64,000 bases of DNA from Chloroflexota bacterium (GTDB taxonomy: Bacteria; Chloroflexota; Limnocylindria; Limnocylindrales; CSP1-4), in the NCBI GenBank assembly GCA_016191425.1, contig JACPOR010000032.1:1-64000 (forward strand), in the 5' to 3' direction. A program made the translations under genes and the position numbers. Positions 6,598 through 14,785 of this stretch are shown here, in pieces; the first letter of the stretch is position 1; the number at the start of each line of letters is the position of its first letter. The notes below the pieces were generated by a model that saw only the letters and a program-made list of their open reading frames with translations, was not told where the DNA came from and ran no database searches.

Positions 6598-9357
6598 TCA
6601 GCCGGCCGCGTGTGGGCTGGTGGCGAGTTCATCGAGACTGATCCCCAACCCATAGGCGACCGCCTCATCGAGAGTCATCGCTTCCCCTTCGGTCGTGTGG
6701 CGAGCCAGTTCCTCCGGCGTGAGTTGCTGCGCGACCGCGGGCCGGTCATGGAACGCAAGCTGCTCGTCCACGAAACCGGCGAGTTGGGCTCCGGTTGCGG
6801 CGGTCAGTCGCCGTGCGGCTCCGCGTAGGCGGGCCGCCCGGGACAGGTCGACCTCCGCCACGGCGTGGGCCGAGAGATCGTCGAAGACCAGGGCCATGCC
6901 GGAGGCATCGCTCGCGTCGTAGAAGTGCCGAAGGGCGTGGTGGAGGATGGATCGTGATTCCTCGACCTCGCCAAGCCGCAACACGGCACTCCCGAGCATG
7001 TGCAGCGACCATGCCTCCATGGTGACGTCGCCGACCTGGCGGAAGCGGTCCAGCGCGTTGCTGAAATGGGCCCTGCCGTTGCCGTCCTCCGCGCGGAAAT
7101 AGGCCCGGTTGCCCATCGCCCACAACACGTTGGCCTGCCCTCGGAGGTCGCCGATCTCCTCATAGAGCGCGAGCGCCTCGGCCAGGGCCTGCGCGCCGAG
7201 ACCGCCGGGATCGGCACTCCTGGGGTCCTGCTTCGGATCGGGGCTGACGGCAAACGAGAAGGAGTAGTTGTAGAGCGCGTTGGCGATCTCCGTCCGGTCG
7301 CCCTGGCCCCGCCATATGCCCAGTGCTTCGACATAGGCCTCCTTCATCTTCGTCAGGTCGGCCTGCCACCAGTAGACGCCACCCAGTGCCTCCATGAGCC
7401 GGGCGCGAAGGACGGGATCCTCCTGGGACCATGGCGCCGCGGCGATCGCCTCGAGGCGCCGGCGCGCCTCGTAGAGATGGCCACGTTTCTGCCAGAAGCG
7501 CCACATGGCGAAGGCAAGGCGGATGGCACAGGCACCATCCCCGACGAGGGGCGCCCGATCGAGGACCGCGCGGATGTTGTCGTGTTCACGCTCGAGGCGT
7601 TCCAGCAGGGCTCGCTGGTTCGAGCCTGACAGCTCAGGAGCGGCGGACTCGGCCAGGTCCAGGTACCAGCTCGTGTGCCGAGCCCGGATCGCCGCCGCAT
7701 CCGGCCGCTGGTCGAGCATCTCCGAGGCGAACTCACGGATGGTTTCCAGCATGAAGAACCGCGGCGGGTCCGCGCCGGCGGACCGGATCAGGCTCTGGTC
7801 GGCGAGGGCCATCAACCCGTCCAGGACATCGCCCCCGATCTCGTCGGCTGGTCCGCCGATCATGTCCGCGGCTTCGAGTTCGAACCCGCCCGCGAAGACG
7901 GACAGGCGGTCGAGCAGGCGCCTCTCCGACTCATCGAGGATGTCGTAGCTCCAGGCGATGGCACCGCGAAGGGTCTGTTGTCGCGCCGGCACGTCCCGTG
8001 CACCCGCCGCCAGCACGTTCAACTGGTGCTCGAGTCGCGTCAGGATGGCCTCCGGTGCCAGCAGCTTGATCCGCGCGGCCGCGAGCTCGATGGCGAGCGG
8101 CATTCCCTGAAGCCGGGCACAGATCGCGGCCACCGCCGGCGCGTTCGTGTTGGTCACGGAGAAGTCGGGGCGGACGGACAACGCCCGGGCGATGAAGAGC
8201 CGGACCGCTTCGTAGGTCGCGAGGTGCTCCGGGTCGAGTGGGCCGGTGGCCCGCATGCGAGCCTGCTCGTACCCTCCCAGGGTTCCGGGATCGGGCGGAA
8301 CGGGCAGGCCGGGGATCGGGTACTCCTGTTCGCCCGAGACGTGCAGGACGGCCCGTGACGTGGCAAGGACCTTGAGTCCCGGGGCCGCCCGAAGCAGCTC
8401 GGCGACCACCGGCCCGCCGTTGACCACCTGCTCGAAGTTGTCGAGAACCAGCAGCACCCGCTTGCCGGCCAGCCATTCGACCAGCATCTCCTGAACCGAT
8501 CGATTGCCGGTCTCGGCGAGGCCGATCTCCGATCCGATCCGGGATGCGACCAGCGCGGGATCCCGAATCGCCTCCAGGGTCACGAAGAAGACTCCGTCCG
8601 GGTGGTCCTCGGCGGCAGCTGCGGCAACCTGGAGGGAGAGGCGTGTCTTGCCGGTCCCGCCGGGCCCGGTCAAGGTGACCAGCCGGTTGGACGCCAGGAG
8701 TTCGAGGGCCCGAGCCAGTTCGTCCTCGCGCCCGACGAACGAGGTCAGCTGTGTCGGCAGGTTGTTGGGATGGGCGTCGAGGCTGGCGAGCGGCGGGAAG
8801 ATGGACTCGAGCCCGGAGGCGTTCAGCTGGAAGAGATGTTCGGACTCGCGCAGGTCCTTGAGCCGATGCCGCCCGAGGTCGGTGAGCGTGACGTCGGACG
8901 GCAGGGTGTCGCTGGCAAGCGCGCGCGCAGTCTCCGAGACGAGCACTTGGCCGCCGTGTGCGACCGAGGCGATTCGTGCCGCGCGATTGATGGCCAGCCC
9001 GACGAGGCTTCCACCGGCGGAGGTCGCCTGGCCAGCGTTGATGCCCATCCTGACCCGGATCCGGCCGCTTTCGGGCCAGTTCTCAGCCGCCAGCGCTCGT
9101 TGGGCCTCGACGGCGGCTGCGATGGCTCCGCCGGCCGTGGGAAACACCACGAAAAACGAATCGCCCACGGTGCCCTCCTCGTGCCCGCCGTGGGCCTTGA
9201 ACGCGGCGCGGAGCAGGGCCCGATGGCGTTCGCGGATCTCCGCATAGGCCATGGTCCCGAGGGCCTGCTCGATCCGGGTGGAACCTTCGATGTCCGAGAA
9301 CAGGAACAGGCGAGTTCCCTCGACCTCGGTCCGCGGATCCGGCGACGACGGACTCAT
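6598..9357 (-). CDS. Class III nucleotide-cyclase-domain / NB-ARC-like ATPase / TPR regulator
   Basis: 919 residues. N-terminus: class III cyclase domain (about residues 15-175) with the metal aspartates in LFLFSDIEGST and GTVGDSFF and the Asn/Arg pair in LAINRAARI. The position that is Lys in true adenylate cyclases (before GD) is Gly here, so activity is doubtful. Middle: a STAND-type ATPase with Walker A TGPGGTGKT and Walker B VLLVLDNFEQ. C-terminus: helical TPR-like repeats to the end. This architecture is common in actinobacterial and Chloroflexota signalling proteins; the ligand is unknown. The ATG at 9357 is chosen because upstream in-frame sequence belongs to the antisense of the neighbouring gene. 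It follows the cyclic-nucleotide-binding gene by 25 bases, so they are probably one transcript. Confidence 0.85.
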   Translation of the reverse strand: MSPSSPDPRTEVEGTRLFLFSDIEGSTRIEQALGTMAYAEIRERHRALLRAAFKAHGGHEEGTVGDSFFVVFPTAGGAIAAAVEAQRALAAENWPESGRIRVRMGINAGQATSAGGSLVGLAINRAARIASVAHGGQVLVSETARALASDTLPSDVTLTDLGRHRLKDLRESEHLFQLNASGLESIFPPLASLDAHPNNLPTQLTSFVGREDELARALELLASNRLVTLTGPGGTGKTRLSLQVAAAAAEDHPDGVFFVTLEAIRDPALVASRIGSEIGLAETGNRSVQEMLVEWLAGKRVLLVLDNFEQVVNGGPVVAELLRAAPGLKVLATSRAVLHVSGEQEYPIPGLPVPPDPGTLGGYEQARMRATGPLDPEHLATYEAVRLFIARALSVRPDFSVTNTNAPAVAAICARLQGMPLAIELAAARIKLLAPEAILTRLEHQLNVLAAGARDVPARQQTLRGAIAWSYDILDESERRLLDRLSVFAGGFELEAADMIGGPADEIGGDVLDGLMALADQSLIRSAGADPPRFFMLETIREFASEMLDQRPDAAAIRARHTSWYLDLAESAAPELSGSNQRALLERLEREHDNIRAVLDRAPLVGDGACAIRLAFAMWRFWQKRGHLYEARRRLEAIAAAPWSQEDPVLRARLMEALGGVYWWQADLTKMKEAYVEALGIWRGQGDRTEIANALYNYSFSFAVSPDPKQDPRSADPGGLGAQALAEALALYEEIGDLRGQANVLWAMGNRAYFRAEDGNGRAHFSNALDRFRQVGDVTMEAWSLHMLGSAVLRLGEVEESRSILHHALRHFYDASDASGMALVFDDLSAHAVAEVDLSRAARLRGAARRLTAATGAQLAGFVDEQLAFHDRPAVAQQLTPEELARHTTEGEAMTLDEAVAYGLGISLDELATSPHAAG

Positions 9358-9382
9358 TCGAGCCTGCCCGGGCGCGTCGGCA

Positions 9383-9811
9383 TCAATGACGCGCGGTGTC
9401 GGTCGCTTCGCGCAGGCGTGTCGCCACGCCGCGGAGGATGGCCAGGGTGACCGCGGGGTTGGCGAGGAGGGTGGCTTCGAAGTCCCATGTCGCGATCGCC
9501 ATGCACGTCGTCGGCACGTCCGCGGCGACCTGGGCGTTCCGTGGCCGCCCGTCGAGGACAGACAGCTCACCGAAGAAGTCGCCAGGACCCAGGTGAGCCA
9601 CGACCATGCCGTCGATCACGACGCGGACCATGCCCTCGACGACGACGAAGAATCCGGTACCGATCTCGCCCTGGCGTGCGATCACGTGGCCCGCCGGAAA
9701 GGAGACCTCGGTGGCGACGGCACCGAGCGCGGCGATGCCCTCCGCTCCCACGCCGCGGAACAGCGGGCAGGCACGGAGCAGATCGGATCGATTGTCCGGG
9801 GACAGGGACAC
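9383..9811 (-). CDS. Stand-alone cyclic-nucleotide-binding (CRP-like) protein
   Basis: 142 residues consisting only of a cNMP-binding beta-barrel: FPAGHVIARQGEIGTGFFVV, the phosphate-binding cassette GDFFGELSVLDGRPRNAQV, and a C-terminal helix. The Arg that binds the phosphate in CRP-type domains is at the right place (GRPRNA). There is no DNA-binding helix-turn-helix. The GTG start at 9811 has AGGAGG 4-5 bases upstream; the longer open frame runs into repeats. It is co-directional with the cyclase-domain gene, suggesting a small sensor-effector pair. Confidence 0.85.
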   Translation of the reverse strand: MSLSPDNRSDLLRACPLFRGVGAEGIAALGAVATEVSFPAGHVIARQGEIGTGFFVVVEGMVRVVIDGMVVAHLGPGDFFGELSVLDGRPRNAQVAADVPTTCMAIATWDFEATLLANPAVTLAILRGVATRLREATDTARH

Positions 9812-10673
9812 GGCTCCTCCTGGGTTCCCCTCGATGCTGAACTGCGATTCTGCTCGCGTCAAGGGTCCGGTCTCCGGCCGCCGCCCTGGCACGGCGGGGC
9901 CCCGGCCCCGGGCCCCGCCGCGGCCCCGGCCGCGGCGGGGTTTCTGCCCGGGTCCTGCCGCCGCCCCGCCCGCGGCCGGGTTTCGGGCCCGATCCGGGTC
10001 TCCGGCCGCCCTGCCACTGCCGGCCGGCCCGGTCTCCGGCCCGGTCTCCGGCCGCGGCCAGCCCGGGCCCGACCGGTTTCCGCCCGGCCGGGTTTCCTGG
10101 CCAATGCTCGTGGGGGGAGCACTATCCCGGTTCCGGTGCGGCTCGGCCGCGCTCGGTGCTCGGTCGGTGCCCGGTCTAGGCTCGGTCGGTGCTCGACCTG
10201 AACTCGGCCACGCACGAGACCCTCGCTCCCCCGGGCGGAGCGGCGCCCGTTGGGAGCTCGCGGGGCACCGTTCGCGGCCGCCTACCCGGACAGTGCTCCG
10301 GGGGCGGTCATCAGCCAGGATTTCGCGCCCCAGGGGGCCACGCGCGCCACGGGGGCAGCGTGGCGCCACGGGGTGGGGCAGCACGGGCCCCCGGCAGCAG
10401 GACGGGATCACGCCGGACGGCGGGAGACGGCGGGAAGGCGGCGGGACGATCGGGACGGAGCATCGGGGACGGGCAGCAGGCACCGGGGCCGGGACGGTGC
10501 ACCAGTCACGGTCATGCGCCATCCAGTCGGCGTGATCCGATGCGCGAGGACGCGGTTAATGGGGGCGGACCCCGCTGGCGCGCGTTGCCCCGCACTGGTG
10601 CCGCGCGCTGACCTGCGCGAGGATGCACAATCGACACCTGCCCTGAAGTCGGGGCTGGAGGAGCCCGATCGAT
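9812..10673. other. 862-bp gene-free region with repeat element A
   Basis: Between two divergent cyclic-nucleotide-binding genes. It holds extremely GC-rich low-complexity sequence (CGGTCTCCGGCC-type runs, 9860-10080), dispersed repeat copy A (10095-10320), and imperfect GGGAC/GGCGG-type repeats to about 10510. All long open frames here contain only Arg/Pro/Gly-rich text and are rejected as genes. Promoters for both flanking genes must lie here but none is clear. Confidence 0.6.
10095..10320 (+). repeat. Dispersed intergenic repeat, copy A (226 bp)
   Basis: Member of a four-copy family. Left end TCCTGGCCAATGCTCG then GGGGGGAGCACTAT; right end, read on the other strand, TCCTGGCTGATGACC then CCCGGAGCACTGT, giving 31-bp imperfect terminal inverted repeats with about 21 matches. 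Copy B (17939-18164) is nearly identical over the full length in opposite orientation; copies C and D share the ends and a central ACGCACGA block. No coding potential. It behaves like a MITE or a structured intergenic element. Confidence 0.85.
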
Positions 10674-11096
10674 ATGGCCACACGTGAAGAAATTGCTGAG
10701 GCACTGGCGGGGATGACGCTCTTCGCCGACCTGGCGATGCCCCAGTTGCTGGGCGTCGCGGGTCGTTTTGAGGAGGCCTTCTTCGCCGAGGGATCGAGGG
10801 TGCTCCGCCAGGGGCTCACGGGGTCCGCGTTCTACGTCATCCTCGACGGCGAGGCTGCGGTGCTGGTCGACGCCGTGCAGCGGGCGACGCTCGGTCGCGG
10901 CGAATTCTTCGGGGAGGTGTCCACCCTCCTCGGTGAGCCTCCAACGGCCGATGTCGTGGCCGTCCGACCCCTGCGCTGCGTCGTCCTGCCCGGGTCCGAG
11001 GTCGAGTCGTTCCTCATCGACCACCCCAAGGTGACGTATCGCATGCTCCAGGCGCAGTCGAGACGGCTGCGCAACGCGAATCGCGCTCGGGGCTGA
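10674..11096 (+). CDS. Stand-alone cyclic-nucleotide-binding (CRP-like) protein
   Basis: 140 residues with a single cNMP-binding fold: EGSRVLRQGLTGSAFYVIL, then the cassette GEFFGEVSTLLGEPPTADV, then a C-terminal helix. The usual phosphate-binding Arg in the cassette (as in GRPRNA of the neighbour at 9383-9811) is replaced, with PPTADV in its place, so nucleotide binding may be altered. There is no DNA-binding domain. A GGAGGAG ribosome-binding site precedes the ATG. The next gene, a flavoprotein, starts 4 bases after its stop, so the two are surely co-transcribed; this protein may gate or dock the oxidoreductase. Confidence 0.85.
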   Translation: MATREEIAEALAGMTLFADLAMPQLLGVAGRFEEAFFAEGSRVLRQGLTGSAFYVILDGEAAVLVDAVQRATLGRGEFFGEVSTLLGEPPTADVVAVRPLRCVVLPGSEVESFLIDHPKVTYRMLQAQSRRLRNANRARG

Positions 11097-11100
11097 ACCC

Positions 11101-12624
11101 ATGGCGGACCCTGTGCGCCCATATCCGCCCGGCACCTACCCGGTCATCGTCATCGGGTCGGGACCCGGCGGCTTGCAGATTGCCTATGAGCTCCGACGCC
11201 GCGGCATCGATCACGCGGTCCTCTCCGCCGACCATGGGCCAGGCGGCATGTTTCGTCGCTGGCCGTTCTTCCAGCGCCTGCTCTCCTGGACGAAGCCGTA
11301 CGCCGAGGCGGAACGCAATTCGCGCGCGTTCGAGCGCTGGGACTGGAACAGCCTGATCGCCACGGAGCCTGAGCTTCGAGGCATGCAGACCGAGTTCATG
11401 GATGGGTCATCGGACTTCCCGTCGCGCCCCGAGATGGAGGCGAGCCTGGCGGCGTTCGCAGAACGAGCCGGGATCCAGGTCCGGCAGGACTGCCGCTGGG
11501 AATCGACGCGCCGGGATGATACGGCCCAAGGTCCCCGTTTCACGCTGACGACATCAGACGGCATCTACGTCTGCACGCACCTGATCCTCGCTGTCGGGAT
11601 CGCCGAGCCATTCTCACCTCCTACGCCGGGGATCGAGCATGCCGTCCATTACGCGGATACGCGCCCGGCCGAAACGTACGCGGGCAAGCGGCTCTTCATC
11701 ATCGGCAAGCAGAACTCGGGTTTCGAGCTGGCGTCGGGCCTCCTCCAATGGGCGAGCCGCATCACGCTGGCCTCACCCTCACGGGCCAGGACGTCCATCG
11801 AGACACACTCCCTGGTGGGTGTCCGGGCGCGCTACGTTCAGCCATTCGAGGACTCTGCGATGGGTGGCGGCGTGGACATCCTGAGCGCCTCGGTCGACGG
11901 GATCAGCCGTGTCGAAGGTGGTCTCCGCGTCGACCTGAAGCGCAGTGACAATGGCATGCCGGTTTCCGTGGATGCCGATGAGGTCATCGCCGCCACGGGC
12001 TTCACCTGCCCGCTCCAGGACCTGCCTGACCTTGGGGTTGCGACGTTCGGACAGGCTCGCCTCCCGGCCCAGACGGCGTTCTGGGAAAGTGCCACCGTCC
12101 CCGGGATCCATTTCGGCGGAACCATCACGTCGGGAGCGTCGGGGCTCAAGAAGCACGGGATTCCGGGCTATTCAGGTGCTGTCCAGGGTCATCGCTACAA
12201 CGGTCGGATCCTCGTCGAGCGCCTCGCTCAGGAGCACTTCGGCGTCGCGATCGAGCGGCCCGCGATCGCGCTTGCCGACCTGGCCAACCATGTGCTCGCC
12301 GAGGCGACCAATGCCCCGGAACTCTGGCACCAGAAGGCCTATCTGGCCAGCGTCGTGAGCGTCAGCGCCGATGCCGGCATACGTGACGACGGGATCGTGC
12401 CGTTGACGCACTTCCTCGACACCAGCGGCCCGGACGCCATCGCGATGACCATTGAAGCCGACGGCGAAGGGGCGATCTTTCCGGTGGCCTACATCCGGCG
12501 CGGCGGCGCGGTGGAGGAGCACGCCCTCGAGCCGCATCCGCTCCTTGCCTTCGAAGGCACGCCCTATCGGCGCCAGATCGGCGCTCTGCTCGACTTGATC
12601 GCTCCCGGCGCATCCGCCTCGTGA
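11101..12624 (+). CDS. FAD-dependent oxidoreductase, flavin-containing monooxygenase-like
   Basis: 507 residues. The first Rossmann fold for FAD is at about residues 15-45 (VIVIGSGPGGLQIAYELRRR); a second nucleotide-binding fold follows near residue 200 (KRLFIIGKQNSGFELASGL, a G-x-x-x-x-G form that would bind NADPH). An ATG-type motif near residue 297 (EVIAATGFTC) is typical of flavoprotein monooxygenases and thioredoxin-reductase relatives. The C-terminal 100 residues are a separate small domain. The start ATG follows the cyclic-nucleotide-binding gene by 4 bases. Substrate unknown. Confidence 0.85.
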   Translation: MADPVRPYPPGTYPVIVIGSGPGGLQIAYELRRRGIDHAVLSADHGPGGMFRRWPFFQRLLSWTKPYAEAERNSRAFERWDWNSLIATEPELRGMQTEFMDGSSDFPSRPEMEASLAAFAERAGIQVRQDCRWESTRRDDTAQGPRFTLTTSDGIYVCTHLILAVGIAEPFSPPTPGIEHAVHYADTRPAETYAGKRLFIIGKQNSGFELASGLLQWASRITLASPSRARTSIETHSLVGVRARYVQPFEDSAMGGGVDILSASVDGISRVEGGLRVDLKRSDNGMPVSVDADEVIAATGFTCPLQDLPDLGVATFGQARLPAQTAFWESATVPGIHFGGTITSGASGLKKHGIPGYSGAVQGHRYNGRILVERLAQEHFGVAIERPAIALADLANHVLAEATNAPELWHQKAYLASVVSVSADAGIRDDGIVPLTHFLDTSGPDAIAMTIEADGEGAIFPVAYIRRGGAVEEHALEPHPLLAFEGTPYRRQIGALLDLIAPGASAS

Positions 12625-12699
12625 TCGTCGGGGACATCGAGACGCGTTGGTTCGACGGCCCCCGCCGGACGGATCGCCGGACCGCGCTCCGATCCTGAC

Positions 12700-13314
12700 G
12701 TGGCGGCATCGTTCATCGCCGGGGCACTTGCCGGCTACGCCATCGCCATCCCCGTCGGTGCCATCGCGATCCTGATCCTCGACCTCGGCATCCGGCGTGG
12801 CTTCCGGTCCGCCGCAGCTGCCGGCGCGGGCGCAGCCTCAGCTGACGGCCTGTACGCGCTCGTTGCCGTCATCGGTGGCACGGCGATCAGCCTGGCAATG
12901 GAGCCTCTCGAGAGGCCACTCCGGGTGGTCGCGATCGGCGTGTTGCTTGGGATCGGGCTGCGCGGGCTTGTCTCGGCATGGCTGACCCCTCGAAGCGACG
13001 GTCGAAGCACGTTGACCGCCGAGCCAGCCGTCCGAACGTATGCACGCTTCCTCGGCCTCACATTGCTCAATCCGGCGACCGTGATCTACTTCGCCGCGCT
13101 CGTCCTGGCCGTCCCGAACCTCGCGAATGAGCCCGCGGAACGAGTCACGTTCGCGCTTGGGGCGTTCCTTGCCTCGCTCTCGTGGCAGACCACGCTCGCC
13201 GCGATCGGGGCGGTGGCGCATCGCCGGCTGCCCGCCCGGTTCCAGGCCCTGGTGAGCGTGCTCGGGAACCTCGCGATCTGCGGCTTCGCGATCCTGCTCG
13301 CGAGCGATCTCTAG
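12700..13314 (+). CDS. LysE-family translocator
   Basis: 204-residue inner-membrane protein with six hydrophobic segments and the family's opening signature (AGYAIAIPVGAIAILILDLGIRRGFRSAAAAG, with the conserved Pro-Gly-like PVG and G-x-R-R-G-F). LysE/RhtB proteins export amino acids or related small molecules. A second conserved site, LTLLNPATVIYFAAL, is present. The GTG at 12700 begins just before the first membrane span. It follows the flavoprotein by 75 bases and could share its transcript. Confidence 0.85.
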   Translation: MAASFIAGALAGYAIAIPVGAIAILILDLGIRRGFRSAAAAGAGAASADGLYALVAVIGGTAISLAMEPLERPLRVVAIGVLLGIGLRGLVSAWLTPRSDGRSTLTAEPAVRTYARFLGLTLLNPATVIYFAALVLAVPNLANEPAERVTFALGAFLASLSWQTTLAAIGAVAHRRLPARFQALVSVLGNLAICGFAILLASDL

Positions 13315-13337
13315 GCCAGCTCCTTCTGGGTCAGACC

Positions 13338-13467
13338 AGGTCTCGCGGGCAAGGCCAGGTCTCGCGGGTCACACGAGGTCTCGCGGGTCACACGAGGTCT
13401 CGCGGGTCACATCAGGTCTCGCGGCTCAGACCCGGCCTCGCGGGATCAGCGCGGCTCTCGCGGGATT
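13338..13467. repeat. 19-bp tandem repeat, seven copies
   Basis: The unit AGGTCTCGCGGGTCACACG recurs with exact 19-base spacing at 13338, 13357, 13376, 13395 and 13414, then with changes at 13433 and 13452. It lies between the convergent ends of the LysE-type gene and the aquaporin gene. Confidence 0.9.
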
Positions 13468-13536
13468 GCCCCATCCGGTCTCACTTCGTGAAACAGCTCC
13501 CCTCGAGGCGGTGCGGAGACGGGGCCCGAAGCGACA

Positions 13537-14187
13537 CTAGGCTGGCTCTTCCGGGGACAGGGTTCGGAACACGAGCCAGCCCATGACCGCGCCGACGAAC
13601 GGGGCCGTCAGGTAGATCCAGATGGCCGCGAAGTCCAGGGAGACGATGGCCGGTCCGAGGGCGCGTGCCGGGTTCACGGACGCGCCGCTGAACGGGATCC
13701 CGACGACGTGGATGGCCAGCAGCGTCAGCGGAATGACGATGATCGCGTGGCCGGCGTCCTTCTTCGTCACCGTGAGGATGACAGCCACGAAGATGGCCGT
13801 GAGGACGACCTCCGTGAGGAATGCGCCGCCATTGCTGACGCCGGGCATGTTCTTGGTGCCGGCCACGACGGCCTGGCTCGATAACGCCAGGATCATGGTG
13901 GATGCGGCGATGGCGCCGATGACCTGGGCCACCACGTAGCCGATCGCACCCATGAGGTCGATCCGGCCGTCGAGCAGGGCGCCGAGCGTCACAGCCGGGT
14001 TGAAGTGTCCCCCGGAGACGTGGCCGCCGACCGCGATGGCAGCAAGCAGGCCGAGCCCGAACCCGAATGGGATCACGACGAGCGCGGGCGATCCGGGCAT
14101 CCCACCCGTGGCCAGGATCGCCATGGAGCCCATGCCGACGAGGATGAACGTGCCGACGACCTCGGCCAGGAGCTTGCGAGTGTCCAC
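13537..14187 (-). CDS. Aquaporin (MIP family channel)
   Basis: 216-residue membrane channel with six transmembrane segments and the two half-helix motifs SGGHFNPAVT and SGASVNPARA. A His precedes the second NPA (LLAIHVVGIPFSGASVNPAR), and Arg follows it, as in water-selective AqpZ-type channels rather than glycerol facilitators; water conduction is therefore favoured. The GTG start at 14187 is chosen because GGAGGAGGGACC lies directly upstream; an in-frame ATG at 14226 gives 13 extra residues without a ribosome-binding site. Confidence 0.9.
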   Translation of the reverse strand: MDTRKLLAEVVGTFILVGMGSMAILATGGMPGSPALVVIPFGFGLGLLAAIAVGGHVSGGHFNPAVTLGALLDGRIDLMGAIGYVVAQVIGAIAASTMILALSSQAVVAGTKNMPGVSNGGAFLTEVVLTAIFVAVILTVTKKDAGHAIIVIPLTLLAIHVVGIPFSGASVNPARALGPAIVSLDFAAIWIYLTAPFVGAVMGWLVFRTLSPEEPA

Positions 14188-14257
14188 GGTCCCTCCTCCA
14201 GTCACCCGAACGGGCGGTGTCGGCATGATACCGACCGCCGGTCAGCCGCCGGTGGGT

Positions 14258-14521
14258 TCAATCACGCCGGTGCGTCCCGGCGCCGCGGAGGAACACGGCA
14301 TACCGCCAGGTCTGGCACAGCACGTCGACGAGTTCGACGCGATCGACCGCCGAGATGAGGGCCACCGCGTTCGCGGGTTCCGCGCTCGCCGCCGCGGCCA
14401 AGGCCGAGATGGTGGCCCACGGCCCGTCCGGTTTCGCACCGATCGTGATTGCCCGCGGGGCCCATGAGCACGGCGACCGGGATTGGTCCCGCACCCGCCG
14501 AGGTTCGGGTGGTCGTGCCAT
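14258..14521 (-). CDS. Small hypothetical protein, possibly frameshifted near its N-terminus
   Basis: 87 residues from an ATG at 14521. The C-terminal 55 residues look like a real helical protein (DGPWATISALAAAASAEPAN, then VALISAVDRVELVDVLCQTW) with typical codon use. The first 25 residues do not; a neighbouring frame offers a better start (AGAGPIPVAVLMGPAG) that would join the same body by a single-base shift near 14460. So the gene may be broken or carry a sequence error. It lies downstream of the small zinc-type gene on the same strand, 47 bases away. No family recognised. Confidence 0.4.
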   Translation of the reverse strand: MARPPEPRRVRDQSRSPCSWAPRAITIGAKPDGPWATISALAAAASAEPANAVALISAVDRVELVDVLCQTWRYAVFLRGAGTHRRD

Positions 14522-14568
14522 CCGGGCGATGGTATCGCCGGGAACCGGCCCGGGCGCGCCGCACCGGA

Positions 14569-14709
14569 CTACGCCGCGCGCTGCCCCTCGACGGGCCCGG
14601 CGTCGGTCACTTCCCAGGTCGTCGAGCAGGCCTCACAGCTGAGCGTATCGGCAATTGGCAAGTCGATGGCCAGCGGTTCGTCGCAGCAGGGGCGGTCGAT
14701 GAAGATCAT
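14569..14709 (-). CDS. Small Cys-rich (zinc-ribbon-like) protein, 46 residues
   Basis: MIFIDRPCCDEPLAIDLP opens the protein; CC near residue 8 and CEAC near residue 29 form a pattern that could bind one zinc ion. A GGAAG ribosome-binding site precedes the ATG at 14709. Codon use matches the genome. The gene is divergent from the ABC ATPase gene starting at 14786. Small proteins of this kind occur in Chloroflexota and Actinobacteria without known function; that comparison is from memory, not a search. Confidence 0.55.
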   Translation of the reverse strand: MIFIDRPCCDEPLAIDLPIADTLSCEACSTTWEVTDAGPVEGQRAA

Positions 14710-14785
14710 GCGCCCAGCTTCCACGCACGGCGTGACAGCTCGCGTGGCACGATGCCATGGTCCACACCGGAAGAAGGAACTCGCC

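Noticed and set aside
3960-6641. 893-residue plus-strand open frame
   Set aside because: Entirely antisense to thyX, the MFS gene and the SRPBCC remnant; composition is Arg/His/Asp-rich shadow text without any family motif.
9812-10673. Protein genes within element A and its surroundings
   Set aside because: The open frames on both strands give only Arg/Pro/Gly/Ala-rich text, and the same text recurs in inverted copy B, as expected from a repeat in GC-rich DNA.
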